Of a stretch of 37,141 nt of DNA, positions 29,534 to 37,141 are shown piece after piece (the stretch's first letter is position 1; every line of letters starts with the position of its first letter). The notes under the pieces were generated by a model that saw only the letters and a list, made by a program, of their open reading frames with translations, ran no database searches and had not been told where the DNA came from. The position numbers and the translations under genes are program-made. Source of the DNA: Gordonibacter sp. An230 (GTDB taxonomy: Bacteria > Actinomycetota > Coriobacteriia > Coriobacteriales > Eggerthellaceae); NCBI RefSeq assembly GCF_002159915.1, contig NZ_NFJP01000032.1, forward strand, positions 1-37,141, written 5' to 3'.

Positions 29534-30792
29534 TGGTTCGCACGATGCCGACGGGTCGAAGGGCCCGCACGGTTGCAGCGGGCGCGCTCGCGTGCCTGCT
29601 CGCCTTCTGCCTGGGGCTTTCCGCGATTTCCATCGCCCCGGCCCGCAGCGCGTGGGCCGACGAGGCAACGGAGGCCGACGATGCCGAGGCGGCTCGTCAG
29701 GCCGCCGATGAGGCTCAGCAGGCTGCCGACGAGGCGCAGTCCGCCGTGGATGAAGCGCAGTCGGCGCTTGACGGGGCGGAAGGGCGCATGGCGTCGATCG
29801 CCTCCGAATGCGAGGAGCTCAAGCAGGAGATCGCAGAGCTGCAGGAGCGCATCGACGAGACGGCGGCCCAGGCCATGGAGGCGCAGGCCGCCGTGGTGGA
29901 GGGGCGCAACGCCTTGGCGAAAAGCGTCGCCTACGAATACGCCAACGGCGGCACCGCGGAGTCGGTGCTCGCGCTGCTCTTGGAATCGTCCGATTTCGGC
30001 GAGCTTTTGCGCAACCTCGCTTATCTCGACAGCGTCATGCGCTACCAAGCCGACGAGGTGGCTGCGCAGAAAGAGCGCTCCGCTCGGTTCGACGGTCTCG
30101 TGGCCGATCTCAACGAGCAGAAAGACGCCCAGGACGAAAAGCTCGTCGAGCTTGAGGATAAGCGCGCCGAGGCCGAACGGCTGGTGGCCGACGCCTCGTC
30201 GTCGCTGCAAAGCGCTCAGAGCGTCCACGGCGACCAAGCCGCCCGGCTCGAGGAGCTCAAGCGTAAGGCCGAAGAGATGGCCGCCGTCGGCGAGGTGAGC
30301 GAGCCGGTGGCCGTCGAGGACGCGAACACGAACACGATGCGCCCTGGCGACCAGCAGCAGGAGGTGAAGCCCGATCCCGAGCCTGAGCCTGACGAGGGGG
30401 AAGGGGGCGATGCGGGCGCCGAGGGCTCGAATCCCGGCGGCGAAACAGGGCCGAGTGCGGGCGTGGGCTGGTCCACCGGCGTCGCCTCGGCGTACGGTGG
30501 ATCCACCGATCCCTACACGCCGAACCCCGGCATCACGGCTACGGGCGACGTGTGCGATGACTGGTCCATGGGCGTGGCGGTGCCCATGGCGTGGGATCGC
30601 TACTGGCAGTACTATGGGCGGACGGTCGAGATATCCTACAACGGCATCACCGTGTTCGCCATTGTGAACGACTGCGGTTACATGGGGGGCGGCAGCCGCT
30701 CCCTCGATTTGCAGCCCGGCGTGTGGAAGGCGTTCGGCTATTCATCCTGCACCGAATGGGGTCTGCGCACCGTGCAGTACCGCTTCCTGTAG
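29533..30792 (+). CDS. Secreted coiled-coil protein with a C-terminal double-psi beta-barrel (CwlO/RlpA-like cell-wall protein)
   Basis: 419 residues. A signal peptide ends near residue 42 (ISIAPARSAWA). Residues 45-260 are a long Ala/Glu/Gln-rich coiled coil of the CwlO/PcsB type (ECEELKQEIAELQERIDETA, then SVAYEYANGGTAESVLALLL and EELKRKAEEMAAV). A Pro/Glu/Gly linker (270-310) leads to a domain with GVASAYGGSTDPYTP, VAVPMAWDRYW, VFAIVNDCGYMGGGSRSLDL and TEWGLRTVQYRFL, typical of RlpA/3D-type double-psi barrels that bind or cut peptidoglycan. Translationally coupled to the serine hydrolase gene; a strong terminator follows. Confidence 0.85.
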   Translation: MVRTMPTGRRARTVAAGALACLLAFCLGLSAISIAPARSAWADEATEADDAEAARQAADEAQQAADEAQSAVDEAQSALDGAEGRMASIASECEELKQEIAELQERIDETAAQAMEAQAAVVEGRNALAKSVAYEYANGGTAESVLALLLESSDFGELLRNLAYLDSVMRYQADEVAAQKERSARFDGLVADLNEQKDAQDEKLVELEDKRAEAERLVADASSSLQSAQSVHGDQAARLEELKRKAEEMAAVGEVSEPVAVEDANTNTMRPGDQQQEVKPDPEPEPDEGEGGDAGAEGSNPGGETGPSAGVGWSTGVASAYGGSTDPYTPNPGITATGDVCDDWSMGVAVPMAWDRYWQYYGRTVEISYNGITVFAIVNDCGYMGGGSRSLDLQPGVWKAFGYSSCTEWGLRTVQYRFL

Positions 30793-30864
30793 CGCCTGCC
30801 CCGCCTTGCGGGCGGCGCGCCCGTCCGTTGCGATCGACCCGTACGCGCTCGTGCGGCGTGCTCC

Positions 30865-30900
30865 GCGGCCTTTCCCGGTTTGGCGGAAAGGCCGCCTTTT
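30865..30900 (+). terminator. Terminator of the cell-wall gene pair
   Basis: GCGGCCTTTCC (30865-30875) and GGAAAGGCCGC (30885-30895) form an 11-bp perfect stem with a 9-nt loop, followed by CTTTT. About 70 bp past the stop. Confidence 0.88.
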
Positions 30901-30949
30901 CGCAGCGCTCTTGACGGGCGCGGCTCTCGCGCGAGCGGTCGGAATGCGC

Positions 30950-30955
30950 TATACT
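30950..30955 (+). promoter_or_regulatory. Candidate -10 box of the pheST transcript
   Basis: TATACT; transcription would begin near 30962 at the start of the T-box leader. No good -35 is found at the proper distance (TTGACG at 30911 is too far). Confidence 0.4.
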
Positions 30956-30961
30956 GCATCT

Positions 30962-31303
30962 TTACATGCGACGACGAAGACGGCGTCGCGCAGGGTTTGC
31001 CGCCTTCAGAGACGGGCTCCTCGGCTGAAAGGGCTCGGACGGCACGCGCGACGGTTCCCTTCCGAGCTGCGAGGCTGAACGCGGGGCGCGCGAGCGCGGA
31101 CGTTCAGTAGGCCTTGCCGGGTGCTCCCGTCACAGGGCGAAAACGAGCGGGCGGTTCGATGGCCGCGATGCGGGCTTTGGCGTGCGCGCCGGGCCGACGC
31201 GCACGCGGTAGGGCCGTCAACCGAGGTGGTACCGCGAGAGCCTTCTCTCGTCCTTGGATCCGGGGCTGCGCCCCGCACGGCAAGGACGAGAGAAGGCTCT
31301 TTT
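30962..31303 (+). ncRNA. T-box leader (tRNA-Phe sensing) of pheS
   Basis: The conserved T-box sequence CGAGGTGGTACCGCGAG lies at 31222-31238; the UGGU of its bulge would pair with the ACCA end of uncharged tRNA whose discriminator base is A, as in tRNA-Phe. It is followed by a terminator: the 20-bp arm at 31237-31256 is the exact reverse complement of 31281-31300, then TTTT. The Stem I element AGAGACGGGCTCCTCGGCTG is near 31008-31027. A UUC (Phe) specifier is probably one of the two TTC triplets at 31055-31062. Uncharged tRNA-Phe should stop termination and raise pheS expression. Confidence 0.88.
31237..31303 (+). terminator. T-box-controlled terminator before pheS
   Basis: Twenty perfectly paired bases per arm (31237-31256 with 31281-31300), an inner CGGGGC/GCCCCG hairpin in the loop, and a TTTT end. 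Part of the T-box switch; the antiterminator uses the T-box sequence just upstream. Confidence 0.9.
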
Positions 31304-31362
31304 GCTTGCGACGGGGTTCGGGCTCCGTCTCGTGGAAAAGGACGGAAAGGGAAGAAGGGCAT

Positions 31363-32424
31363 ATGGCAATCGTAGAGGATGTGGCGGCGCTGCGCGAGCG
31401 GACTCTCGCGTCCGTCGAGCAGGCGGCCGACACCGCGGCGCTCGACCAGGTGCGCGTGGCCGCGCTCGGCAAGTCCGGCGCGCTCACGGGGTATCTGCGC
31501 AGCATGGGGCAGGTCCCCAAGGAGGAGCGCGCCTTGGTGGGCAAGGCGGTGAACGAGGCGCGCGTCGCCGTGGAGGAGGCGCTTGCCGCGCGCAAAGCCG
31601 CGCTCGAGGCCGCCGAGCTGGCCGCGGCCATCGATGCGGCGGCGGTGGACGTGACGCTGCCGGGCCGCGCCCAGCAGGTGGGCACGCGGCATCTCATCAA
31701 TCGTATCGCCGACGAGGTGAGCGAGATCTTTTTGGGATTGGGCTACTCGGTGGCGCAGGGACCCGAGGTGGAGACGTGCTATTACAACTTCGAGGCTTTG
31801 AACGCGCCCGCCGACCATCCGAGCCGCGGTTTGGCCGACACGTTCTACGTGGTCGATCGCTCTGGCGCCGCATGCAACGTCCGCGGCGAGTCGGATGTGC
31901 TCTTGCGCACGCAGACCTCCGGCGTGCAGGTGCACGCGATGGAGGATAGGGAACCGCCCATCTACGTGATCGCTCCAGGCAAGGTGTACCGTCGCGACGT
32001 GGCCGATCCGTCCCATCTTCCCCAGTTCACGCAGATCGAGGGCCTGGTGGTGGACGAGGGCATCACGTTCGGCGACCTCAAGGGCACGCTCGACTACCTG
32101 TGCAAGCAGCTGTTCGGCGAGGAGCGCAAGACGCGGTTCCGCGCCCACTACTTCCCGTTCACGGAGCCGTCGGCCGAGGTGGACGTGAGCTGCGGCATCT
32201 GCCACGGCGAGGGCTGCCGCTTCTGCAAGGGCACCGGCTGGCTGGAGATCCTCGGCTGCGGCATGGTGGACCCGAACGTGCTGTCCATGTCCGGCATCGA
32301 CCCCGAGAAGTACTCCGGTTTCGCGTTCGGCATGGGGGTGGAGCGCATCGCCTGCCTGAAGTACAACGTGCCGGATTTGAGGATGCTGCTGGAGGGGGAC
32401 ATGCGCTTCTTGAGGCAGTTTTAG
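31363..32424 (+). CDS. pheS: Phenylalanyl-tRNA synthetase alpha subunit
   Basis: 353 residues, normal length. N-terminal coiled coil (1-90) that clamps tRNA, then the class II catalytic core: motif 1 region GTRHLINRIADEVSEIFLGL, GPEVETCYYNFEALN, DHPSRGLADTFYV, motif 2 APGKVYRRD with HLPQFTQIEG, and motif 3 FAFGMGVERIA. It pairs with PheT as an alpha2-beta2 enzyme charging tRNA-Phe. ATG 31363 follows GGAAGAAGGG. A Phe T-box lies upstream. 258 bp separate it from pheT, longer than usual for this operon. Confidence 0.98.
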   Translation: MAIVEDVAALRERTLASVEQAADTAALDQVRVAALGKSGALTGYLRSMGQVPKEERALVGKAVNEARVAVEEALAARKAALEAAELAAAIDAAAVDVTLPGRAQQVGTRHLINRIADEVSEIFLGLGYSVAQGPEVETCYYNFEALNAPADHPSRGLADTFYVVDRSGAACNVRGESDVLLRTQTSGVQVHAMEDREPPIYVIAPGKVYRRDVADPSHLPQFTQIEGLVVDEGITFGDLKGTLDYLCKQLFGEERKTRFRAHYFPFTEPSAEVDVSCGICHGEGCRFCKGTGWLEILGCGMVDPNVLSMSGIDPEKYSGFAFGMGVERIACLKYNVPDLRMLLEGDMRFLRQF

Positions 32425-32682
32425 GATTCCGCGATCGGAATCGCCGTCGATGTTGCGGTTGGCTGCGGCACCTGACCGTCGCGCGATGCCGAAACGCGCC
32501 GCTTCGACTTCTCCGGGCAGGGCGCGCTCGGCCAGGCGTTTGGCGAGGGATCGAACGATCCGCCGGGCTGTCCGGCGTGCGCCGAGGCGCTTTGTCTTCG
32601 CCGAACCGCGAATCTCGGGCATTGCGACCCTCCTCGACGGCTTTGTTGGACTTGGGGCGTTTTCAAGATAGGAAGATGCGAT
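32425..32682 (+). other. Unusually long pheS-pheT spacer
   Basis: 258 bp. Immediately after the pheS stop a small hairpin GATTCC (32425-32430) / GGAATC (32437-32442) occurs without a T-run. The rest has no credible gene; short Arg/Ala-rich frames occur on both strands. It may carry an extra promoter or a processing site for pheT. Confidence 0.5.
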
Positions 32683-35175
32683 ATGAAGGTATCTCTCAAA
32701 TGGCTGTCCGAGTACGTGGACGTGCCAGCCGACACCAAGGCGTTCTGCGACCGGCTCGACCTGACGGGCACGGGCGTGGAGGGCGTGGAAAGGACGGGTG
32801 CCGCGCTCGAGGGCGTGGTGGTCGGGCACGTGGAGACGTGCGAGCCTCATCCCGACAGCGACCATATGCACGTGGTTTCGGTGGACGTGGGCGCGGATGA
32901 GCCGGTGCAAATCGTCTGCGGTGCGCCGAACATCGCAGCTGGCATCAAGGTGCCGGTTGCCACCGTGGGCGCGGTTTTGCCCGGCGATGTCAAGATCAAG
33001 AAGTCGAAGCTGCGCGGCGTCGTCAGCTGCGGCATGTGCTGCTCGCGGCGCGAGCTCGGCATGGGGGCCGATCACGAGGGCATTTGGATTCTGCCCGACG
33101 ACGCGCCGGTCGGCATGCCCGTCGCCGATTACGCGAAGCTCTCCGACACGGTTCTCGATCTCGAGATCACGCCGAACCGTCCCGACTGCCTGAGCGTGGC
33201 GGGTTTCGCGCGCGAGGTGGGCGCGATGTACGGGCGCGACTGGAACGACCCTCTGCCCGAGATGGCGGCGAAGTTGCGGCTCGATGCGTCCGCGACGCCG
33301 GTGGACGAGGCCGTGAGCGTGGACATCGAGGATCCGGCACGCTGCCCGCGTTACACCGCGCGCATCATCCGCGGTTGCAAGGTCGGGCCGAGCCCCGACT
33401 GGATGGTCGAGCGCCTGGCGGCCATCGGCCAGCGCTCCGTCAACAACGTCGTGGACGTGACGAACTACATCCTGTTCTTGTTCGGCCAGCCGCTGCACGC
33501 GTTCGACCTGGACAAGCTCGAAGGCTCCGACGGCCGAGTGCGCGTCGTCGTGCGTGCTGCCGAAGACGGCGAGCGCCTGACCACGCTCGATGGCGAGGAG
33601 CGCGCGCTCACGTCCGACATGACCGTCATCGCCACTCCCGAGCGGGGCGCGGTGGCGCTTGCCGGCGTCATGGGCGGGCTCGACACCGAAGTGACAGACG
33701 CTACGGTGAACATCTTGCTGGAGGCTGCGACGTTCGAGCCCGGCCGCACGAGCCGCACGAGCCGCAACCTCGGCCTCATCTCCGAGAGCTCCATGCGCTA
33801 CGAGCGCGGCGTGGACGATCACGGCATCGAGGCGCGCTCGGCCGCGGCTGCCGCCCTCATCGTGGAGGTGGCCGGCGGCGCGGTGAGCGCGGCGCGCGCC
33901 GACGCGAGCGGCATCGTGGATGCGTGGCCGCTGCCGTCCGAGCCGCGCGCTCTGCGCTTCCGCGTGCCGCGCTTCTGCGCCATGATGGGCGCCGACATCC
34001 CGCGCGACTTCATCGAGGACGCCCTTGCGCGCCTCGGTTGCACGGTGGCCGGAACCGAGGTCGGCGGCGACGCAGCGGGCGACGCCGACGCGCTGTCCGT
34101 TGTCGCGCCCACGTTCCGGCCCGACCTCGAGCGGGAGATCGACCTGTACGAGGAGGTGCTGCGCCTTTGGGGCATGGACCGCATTCCGGCGACGCTGCCC
34201 GGCGGACCGGGCCGCGTGGGTTCACGCACGCGCGACGAGCATGTGATGGATACGATCGGCAGAACGCTGCGCGCAAGCGGTCTTAACGAGACGATGACGT
34301 ACTCGTTCGCCGAACCGGGCGACCTCGACCGTTTGCGCATGCCGCGCGAGGGGTTGGGCGAGCCGGTGGAGCTCATCAACCCGCTCAACGCCGATCAGTC
34401 CGTCATGCGCCAGAGCATCGTCCCCGGTCTTGTCCGCAGCGTCGCGTACAACCAGAGCCGCGGGGTGAGGAACGTGCAGCTTTACGAGACGGGCATCGTA
34501 TTCTACGCTCACGAGGGGAGGAAGCAGCCGAAGGAGAAGCGCAAGGTGGCCGGCGTGCTGGCTGGCGCGATGCGCGATGCGGGATGGAACGACGCGCCCG
34601 CTGCGTTCGACTTCTTCGACGCCAAGGGCGTGGTGGAGAGCATTGCGCGCGAACTGGCGCTACCGAAGCTGCGCTTCAAGGCGCTTTCGGCCGACGAGGC
34701 CCCTCACTTGCAGCCGGGTCGCGCGGCCGCCGTGCTGTCGGGCGGCACCGAGCTCGGCTGGGTGGGCGAGCTGCATCCGCTTGCGGTGGACGCCTATGGC
34801 GCCCAGGCGCCGGTCGTGGCGTTCGAGCTGGATGCGGACGCGCTCGTGAAGGCGAGCCGCCCTGCGCGAGACTACGTGGACGTGCCGACGTTCCCCGCCG
34901 TGTCCGTGGACGTGGCTTTCGTGGTGGACGAGGCTGTCACCTGCGAAAGGCTCATGCAGTGCATGACCTCGGCCGGCGGGAAGCTTCTGGAGGGCGCGCG
35001 CCTGTTCGACGTGTACCGCGACGAGGGGCGCGTCGGCGTCGGCAGGAAGTCCATGGCGTTCGCCCTCACGTACCGTGCCGCCGACCGCACGCTCACGGGC
35101 GAAGAGGTGGACAAGGCTCACGAGCGCCTTGTGAAGAAGGTGTGCGCAGCCACCGGCGCGGAGGTGCGGGGGTAG
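32683..35175 (+). CDS. pheT: Phenylalanyl-tRNA synthetase beta subunit
   Basis: 830 residues, normal for a full-length bacterial PheT. Domains in order: N-terminal strand and EMAP/OB-like tRNA-binding domain (1-160; PHPDSDHMHVVSVDVG, then IKKSKLRGVVSCGMCCS), B3/B4 editing domain (about 210-400; INNVVD-type segment VNNVVDVTNYILFLFGQPLH), B5 domain (about 415-500), catalytic-like core (510-720) and the C-terminal ferredoxin-fold anticodon-binding domain (about 735-830; VPTFPAVSVDVAFVVDEAVT). ATG 32683 has GGAAG 7 bp upstream. It acts in complex with PheS and edits Tyr mischarged onto tRNA-Phe. Confidence 0.97.
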   Translation: MKVSLKWLSEYVDVPADTKAFCDRLDLTGTGVEGVERTGAALEGVVVGHVETCEPHPDSDHMHVVSVDVGADEPVQIVCGAPNIAAGIKVPVATVGAVLPGDVKIKKSKLRGVVSCGMCCSRRELGMGADHEGIWILPDDAPVGMPVADYAKLSDTVLDLEITPNRPDCLSVAGFAREVGAMYGRDWNDPLPEMAAKLRLDASATPVDEAVSVDIEDPARCPRYTARIIRGCKVGPSPDWMVERLAAIGQRSVNNVVDVTNYILFLFGQPLHAFDLDKLEGSDGRVRVVVRAAEDGERLTTLDGEERALTSDMTVIATPERGAVALAGVMGGLDTEVTDATVNILLEAATFEPGRTSRTSRNLGLISESSMRYERGVDDHGIEARSAAAAALIVEVAGGAVSAARADASGIVDAWPLPSEPRALRFRVPRFCAMMGADIPRDFIEDALARLGCTVAGTEVGGDAAGDADALSVVAPTFRPDLEREIDLYEEVLRLWGMDRIPATLPGGPGRVGSRTRDEHVMDTIGRTLRASGLNETMTYSFAEPGDLDRLRMPREGLGEPVELINPLNADQSVMRQSIVPGLVRSVAYNQSRGVRNVQLYETGIVFYAHEGRKQPKEKRKVAGVLAGAMRDAGWNDAPAAFDFFDAKGVVESIARELALPKLRFKALSADEAPHLQPGRAAAVLSGGTELGWVGELHPLAVDAYGAQAPVVAFELDADALVKASRPARDYVDVPTFPAVSVDVAFVVDEAVTCERLMQCMTSAGGKLLEGARLFDVYRDEGRVGVGRKSMAFALTYRAADRTLTGEEVDKAHERLVKKVCAATGAEVRG

Positions 35176-35180
35176 GGCCG

Positions 35181-35201
35181 TGCGAACCGCTCCGGTTCGC
35201 A
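35181..35201 (+). terminator. Hairpin after pheT
   Basis: TGCGAACCG (35181-35189) and CGGTTCGCA (35193-35201) with a 3-nt loop, 5 bp past the stop. No T-run, so possibly a processing or stabilising stem rather than a full terminator. Confidence 0.45.
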
Positions 35202-35623
35202 GACGCGCGGTCTAACGTGCATCTGCGGGGGCGTCCGCACCGCATCGTTTCGCAGCCGCGCAGCGTCGGACCGCCTGCGACCGGGCGGGCGCAGGCGGTC
35301 CCTTGGCCGTTGGCTTTCGACGGAACGGATCGGTGCCAGGTTCGTCGCAGCGCGGGGATGCGCACCGGCGCATCGCGTGCGTCGAGCGGGAGATGCGCGC
35401 TTTCGGGCACACTCGTCGCCGCGTCTCCGGCGCCGGGGCGGCTGCCGTCCCCTCGGAAAAGGCGATGCCCGCCGCTTCCGGTGTTTTGCGGCGTTCCTCG
35501 CGTTGCGCGCTCCCTGTGGGGCTGCGGCGCTATAATGGGGCGCATCGCATATGGGGCGCGGGAGCCGCAGGATGCCCGCGTCGCCTCGGGAAGGGTTTGG
35601 CCGAAGGAGAAGGGCGGCGGATC
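35202..35623 (+). other. Gene-free stretch with a degV promoter candidate
   Basis: About 420 bp without a credible gene. A consensus -10 TATAAT at 35531-35536 (within GGCGCTATAATGGGG) lies about 90 bp before degV; the -35 is not clear. Confidence 0.5.
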
Positions 35624-36496
35624 GTGGGCGGCAGCATCGCAATCGTGACGGACACCAACAGCGGCATCATGCGCGCCGAGGCCGACGCGCTCGGCGTGCA
35701 TGTGGTGCCCATGCCCTTCGTCGTCGACGGCGTCGAGTGCTTCGAGGGAGTGAACCTCGAGGCTCCCGCGTTTTACGCGCGTCTTGCCGACGGCGCGGAC
35801 ATCGTCACCTCGCAGCCTTCGATAGTCGACCTCGGAAAGCTGTGGGTCGAGGTGCTCGAAGCGCACGACGAGCTACCCTACCTTCCCATGTCAAGCGGGT
35901 TGTCGGGTTCGTGCGAGACGGCGCGCGCCCTCGCCGAGCAGCATTTCCCCGGTCGCGTGCACGTGGTGGACAACCAGCGCATTTCCGTCACGCAGCGCGA
36001 GGCCGTGCTCGATGCGCTGCGATGGATCGCCGAAGGCCGCACCGCCGCCGAAACCGTGGCGCTCCTTGAACGCACGAAGCTTGACGCGAGCATCTATCTC
36101 ATGGTGGACACGCTTGATTACCTGCGCAAAGGGGGTCGTATCACGCCGGCGGTGGCCTCCATCGGCTCGCTTTTGAAAATCAAGCCCGTCCTGCAGATCC
36201 AAGGCGACAAGCTCGACGCGTTCTCCGTGTCGAAGTCGTTCAAGGCCGCCAAGCGCACGATGCTGCGCGCGCTCGCGATCGACGTCGAGAACCGCTTCGG
36301 CGGGGTGGGCAACGTGCATCTTTACGTGGCCCATACGAACCGCGACGACGATGCCGCTGCGTTCGCCGACGAGGTTCGTGCCCATTTCAGCTCCGACGAC
36401 GTCTATGTCGACCGGCTTCCTCTGAGCATCGCCTGCCATGTCGGACCCGGCGCCCTCGGCATCGGCTGCACGAAGCGCCAGTTCGAAACCTGTTGA
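35624..36496 (+). CDS. DegV family fatty-acid-binding protein
   Basis: 290 residues. DegV hallmarks: SIAIVTDTNSGI at the N-terminus, HVVPMPFVVDGVECFEGV, DIVTSQPSI, LPMSSGLSGSCETARALAEQ, VVDNQRISV, then SIYLMVDTLDYLRKGGRITP and LKIKPVLQIQGDKL, and a final VDRLPLSIACHVGPGALGIG. Members bind long-chain fatty acids; FakB proteins of this family deliver them to the FakA kinase for phosphorylation. No fakA gene is in the window, so a FakB role is only possible. GTG 35624 is chosen since the fold begins at once after it and GAAGGAGAAGGG precedes it. Monocistronic. Confidence 0.9.
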   Translation: MGGSIAIVTDTNSGIMRAEADALGVHVVPMPFVVDGVECFEGVNLEAPAFYARLADGADIVTSQPSIVDLGKLWVEVLEAHDELPYLPMSSGLSGSCETARALAEQHFPGRVHVVDNQRISVTQREAVLDALRWIAEGRTAAETVALLERTKLDASIYLMVDTLDYLRKGGRITPAVASIGSLLKIKPVLQIQGDKLDAFSVSKSFKAAKRTMLRALAIDVENRFGGVGNVHLYVAHTNRDDDAAAFADEVRAHFSSDDVYVDRLPLSIACHVGPGALGIGCTKRQFETC

Positions 36497-37141
36497 GTTC
36501 GAAACCCGCCAGCTGAAAGCTTCTTCGCGCTGGACGCTATCGCCAGGCGGACAAGCGCGCTTGTGGAGCTCTTCGCGTCGGCGCATCGTTCGCGGCGGCG
36601 CTGCTGCGGCGTCCCTTCTTCGAAAAAGGGCCGTCCGGGCTCGCGCCCGTTGGAAGTGGGCCCTTTGGGCGCATTCGATAGGCGAGGAGCCATGCGCGAT
36701 GGCGGCGCTCGCCGAGCCGGGGGCGTGCTGCAAGGCTTTGGATTCCCTGGCTGCTGCTTCGATTCCCGAATCCTTGTAACCACCGACCACCATTCGTATG
36801 CTCGGGAGCGATCTTCATGGGCGGTTCCGGCGCTTCCCAATCTGTCGGAGGCTGTCGTGGCGATGCCGGTGATCGCTGTCGTCGGTCGCTGCGTTCCAGG
36901 GCGACTTTTTGGTGGCTGGTCGAAGGAATGCTCTCATCCATGCAAAAAAGACACGGCGATGTGCGGATCGTCTATCCGTGCGGGCGGTGCGAGAGGTTCC
37001 GAATGCGCGATGGTGCGGCTCCGTTTTGCTCGCCGACCATAAGCCGGTTTGCCTATCAATGGCGTCCGACAATGGTCAACTGTTCCGGCAGACGGCCTGA
37101 TCGGGGGGGGGGGGGGGCGGTATTTAAATGTGCAAAACGCG
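36497..37141. other. Right-end gene-free stretch
   Basis: 645 bp with no credible gene. CCCTTCTTCGAAAAAGGG at 36613-36630 is a near-palindrome. At the edge a run of fifteen G (37103-37117) is followed by CGG and TATTTAAAT, which may be a promoter -10 for a gene beyond the window. Confidence 0.5.
37103..37117 (+). repeat. Poly-G tract (15 G)
   Basis: The longest G run in the window, followed by CGGTATTTAAATG. As at 9700-9713, a TATT box sits just after the tract, which may place the tract in a promoter spacer; no -35 hexamer is clear here. Confidence 0.9.

Noticed and set aside
31006-33822. 938-codon minus frame across pheS/pheT
   Set aside because: Shadow of two unmistakable synthetase genes; it also runs through the T-box leader.

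Overview
The window is GC-rich DNA with long non-coding gaps, Tat-exported enzymes, a membrane-bound LuxR regulator, LytTR/DUF3021 genes and a T-box in front of pheST. This suggests an anaerobic gut actinobacterium of the Coriobacteriia, most likely Eggerthellaceae (Eggerthella/Gordonibacter-like). That placement is inferred from gene content and style, because no rRNA or marker comparison was possible. About 29 genes can be supported, and there is no tRNA, rRNA, IS element or CRISPR array.

Layout: 1-78 is the tail of an upstream gene. 79-1305 has no gene but holds a terminator-like hairpin, a second long hairpin and a degenerate repeat array with a period of roughly 50-70 bp. 1306-4270 is a divergent pair: a seven-helix LuxR regulator and a Tat lipoprotein amidohydrolase. 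4410-5546 is a two-gene operon (SnoaL-like protein and a short-chain dehydrogenase resembling 3-alpha-hydroxysteroid dehydrogenases) behind a palindromic operator. 5989-6883 holds a DUF3788 gene and a frameshifted PNPOx-like gene. 6811-8574 is a membrane protein plus a LytTR-DUF3021 operon, followed by a 5' fragment of a proline racemase gene (8751-9068). 9748-10068 is a small DUF4190 membrane protein whose promoter spacer contains a G8 tract. 10275-12788 is a DHA2 drug-efflux transporter with its divergent TetR regulator. 13080-16319 holds yjdF with a candidate riboswitch leader, a GyrI-like protein, an XRE/zinc-ribbon regulator and a DJ-1/PfpI protein. 16404-19001 holds two membrane proteins (one ending in a rhodanese domain) and a WYL regulator. 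19096-19380 is a 15-bp repeat array in exact register. 20072-21828 is a TetR regulator and a methyltransferase sharing a 22-bp operator. 22202-25821 (minus strand) reads thrH, a Trm9-like methyltransferase, elp3. 26749-27672 is a GNAT. 28352-30792 is a beta-lactamase-fold serine hydrolase coupled to a coiled-coil/double-psi-barrel cell-wall protein. 30950-35175 is a Phe T-box, pheS and pheT. 35624-36496 is degV. 36497-37141 has no gene.

Three themes recur. First, there are five intergenic poly-G tracts of 8-15 G, all on the + strand. One lies inside a promoter spacer and one inside a candidate riboswitch leader, so both look able to vary expression by slippage. Second, low-complexity segments sit inside or at the ends of otherwise ordinary enzymes (yjdF, both methyltransferases, the GNAT). 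Third, several clean palindromic or direct-repeat operators can be assigned to neighbouring regulators. The most interesting biology is the adjacent elp3 and Trm9-like genes, which look like a compact bacterial pathway for wobble-uridine cm5U/mcm5U modification.
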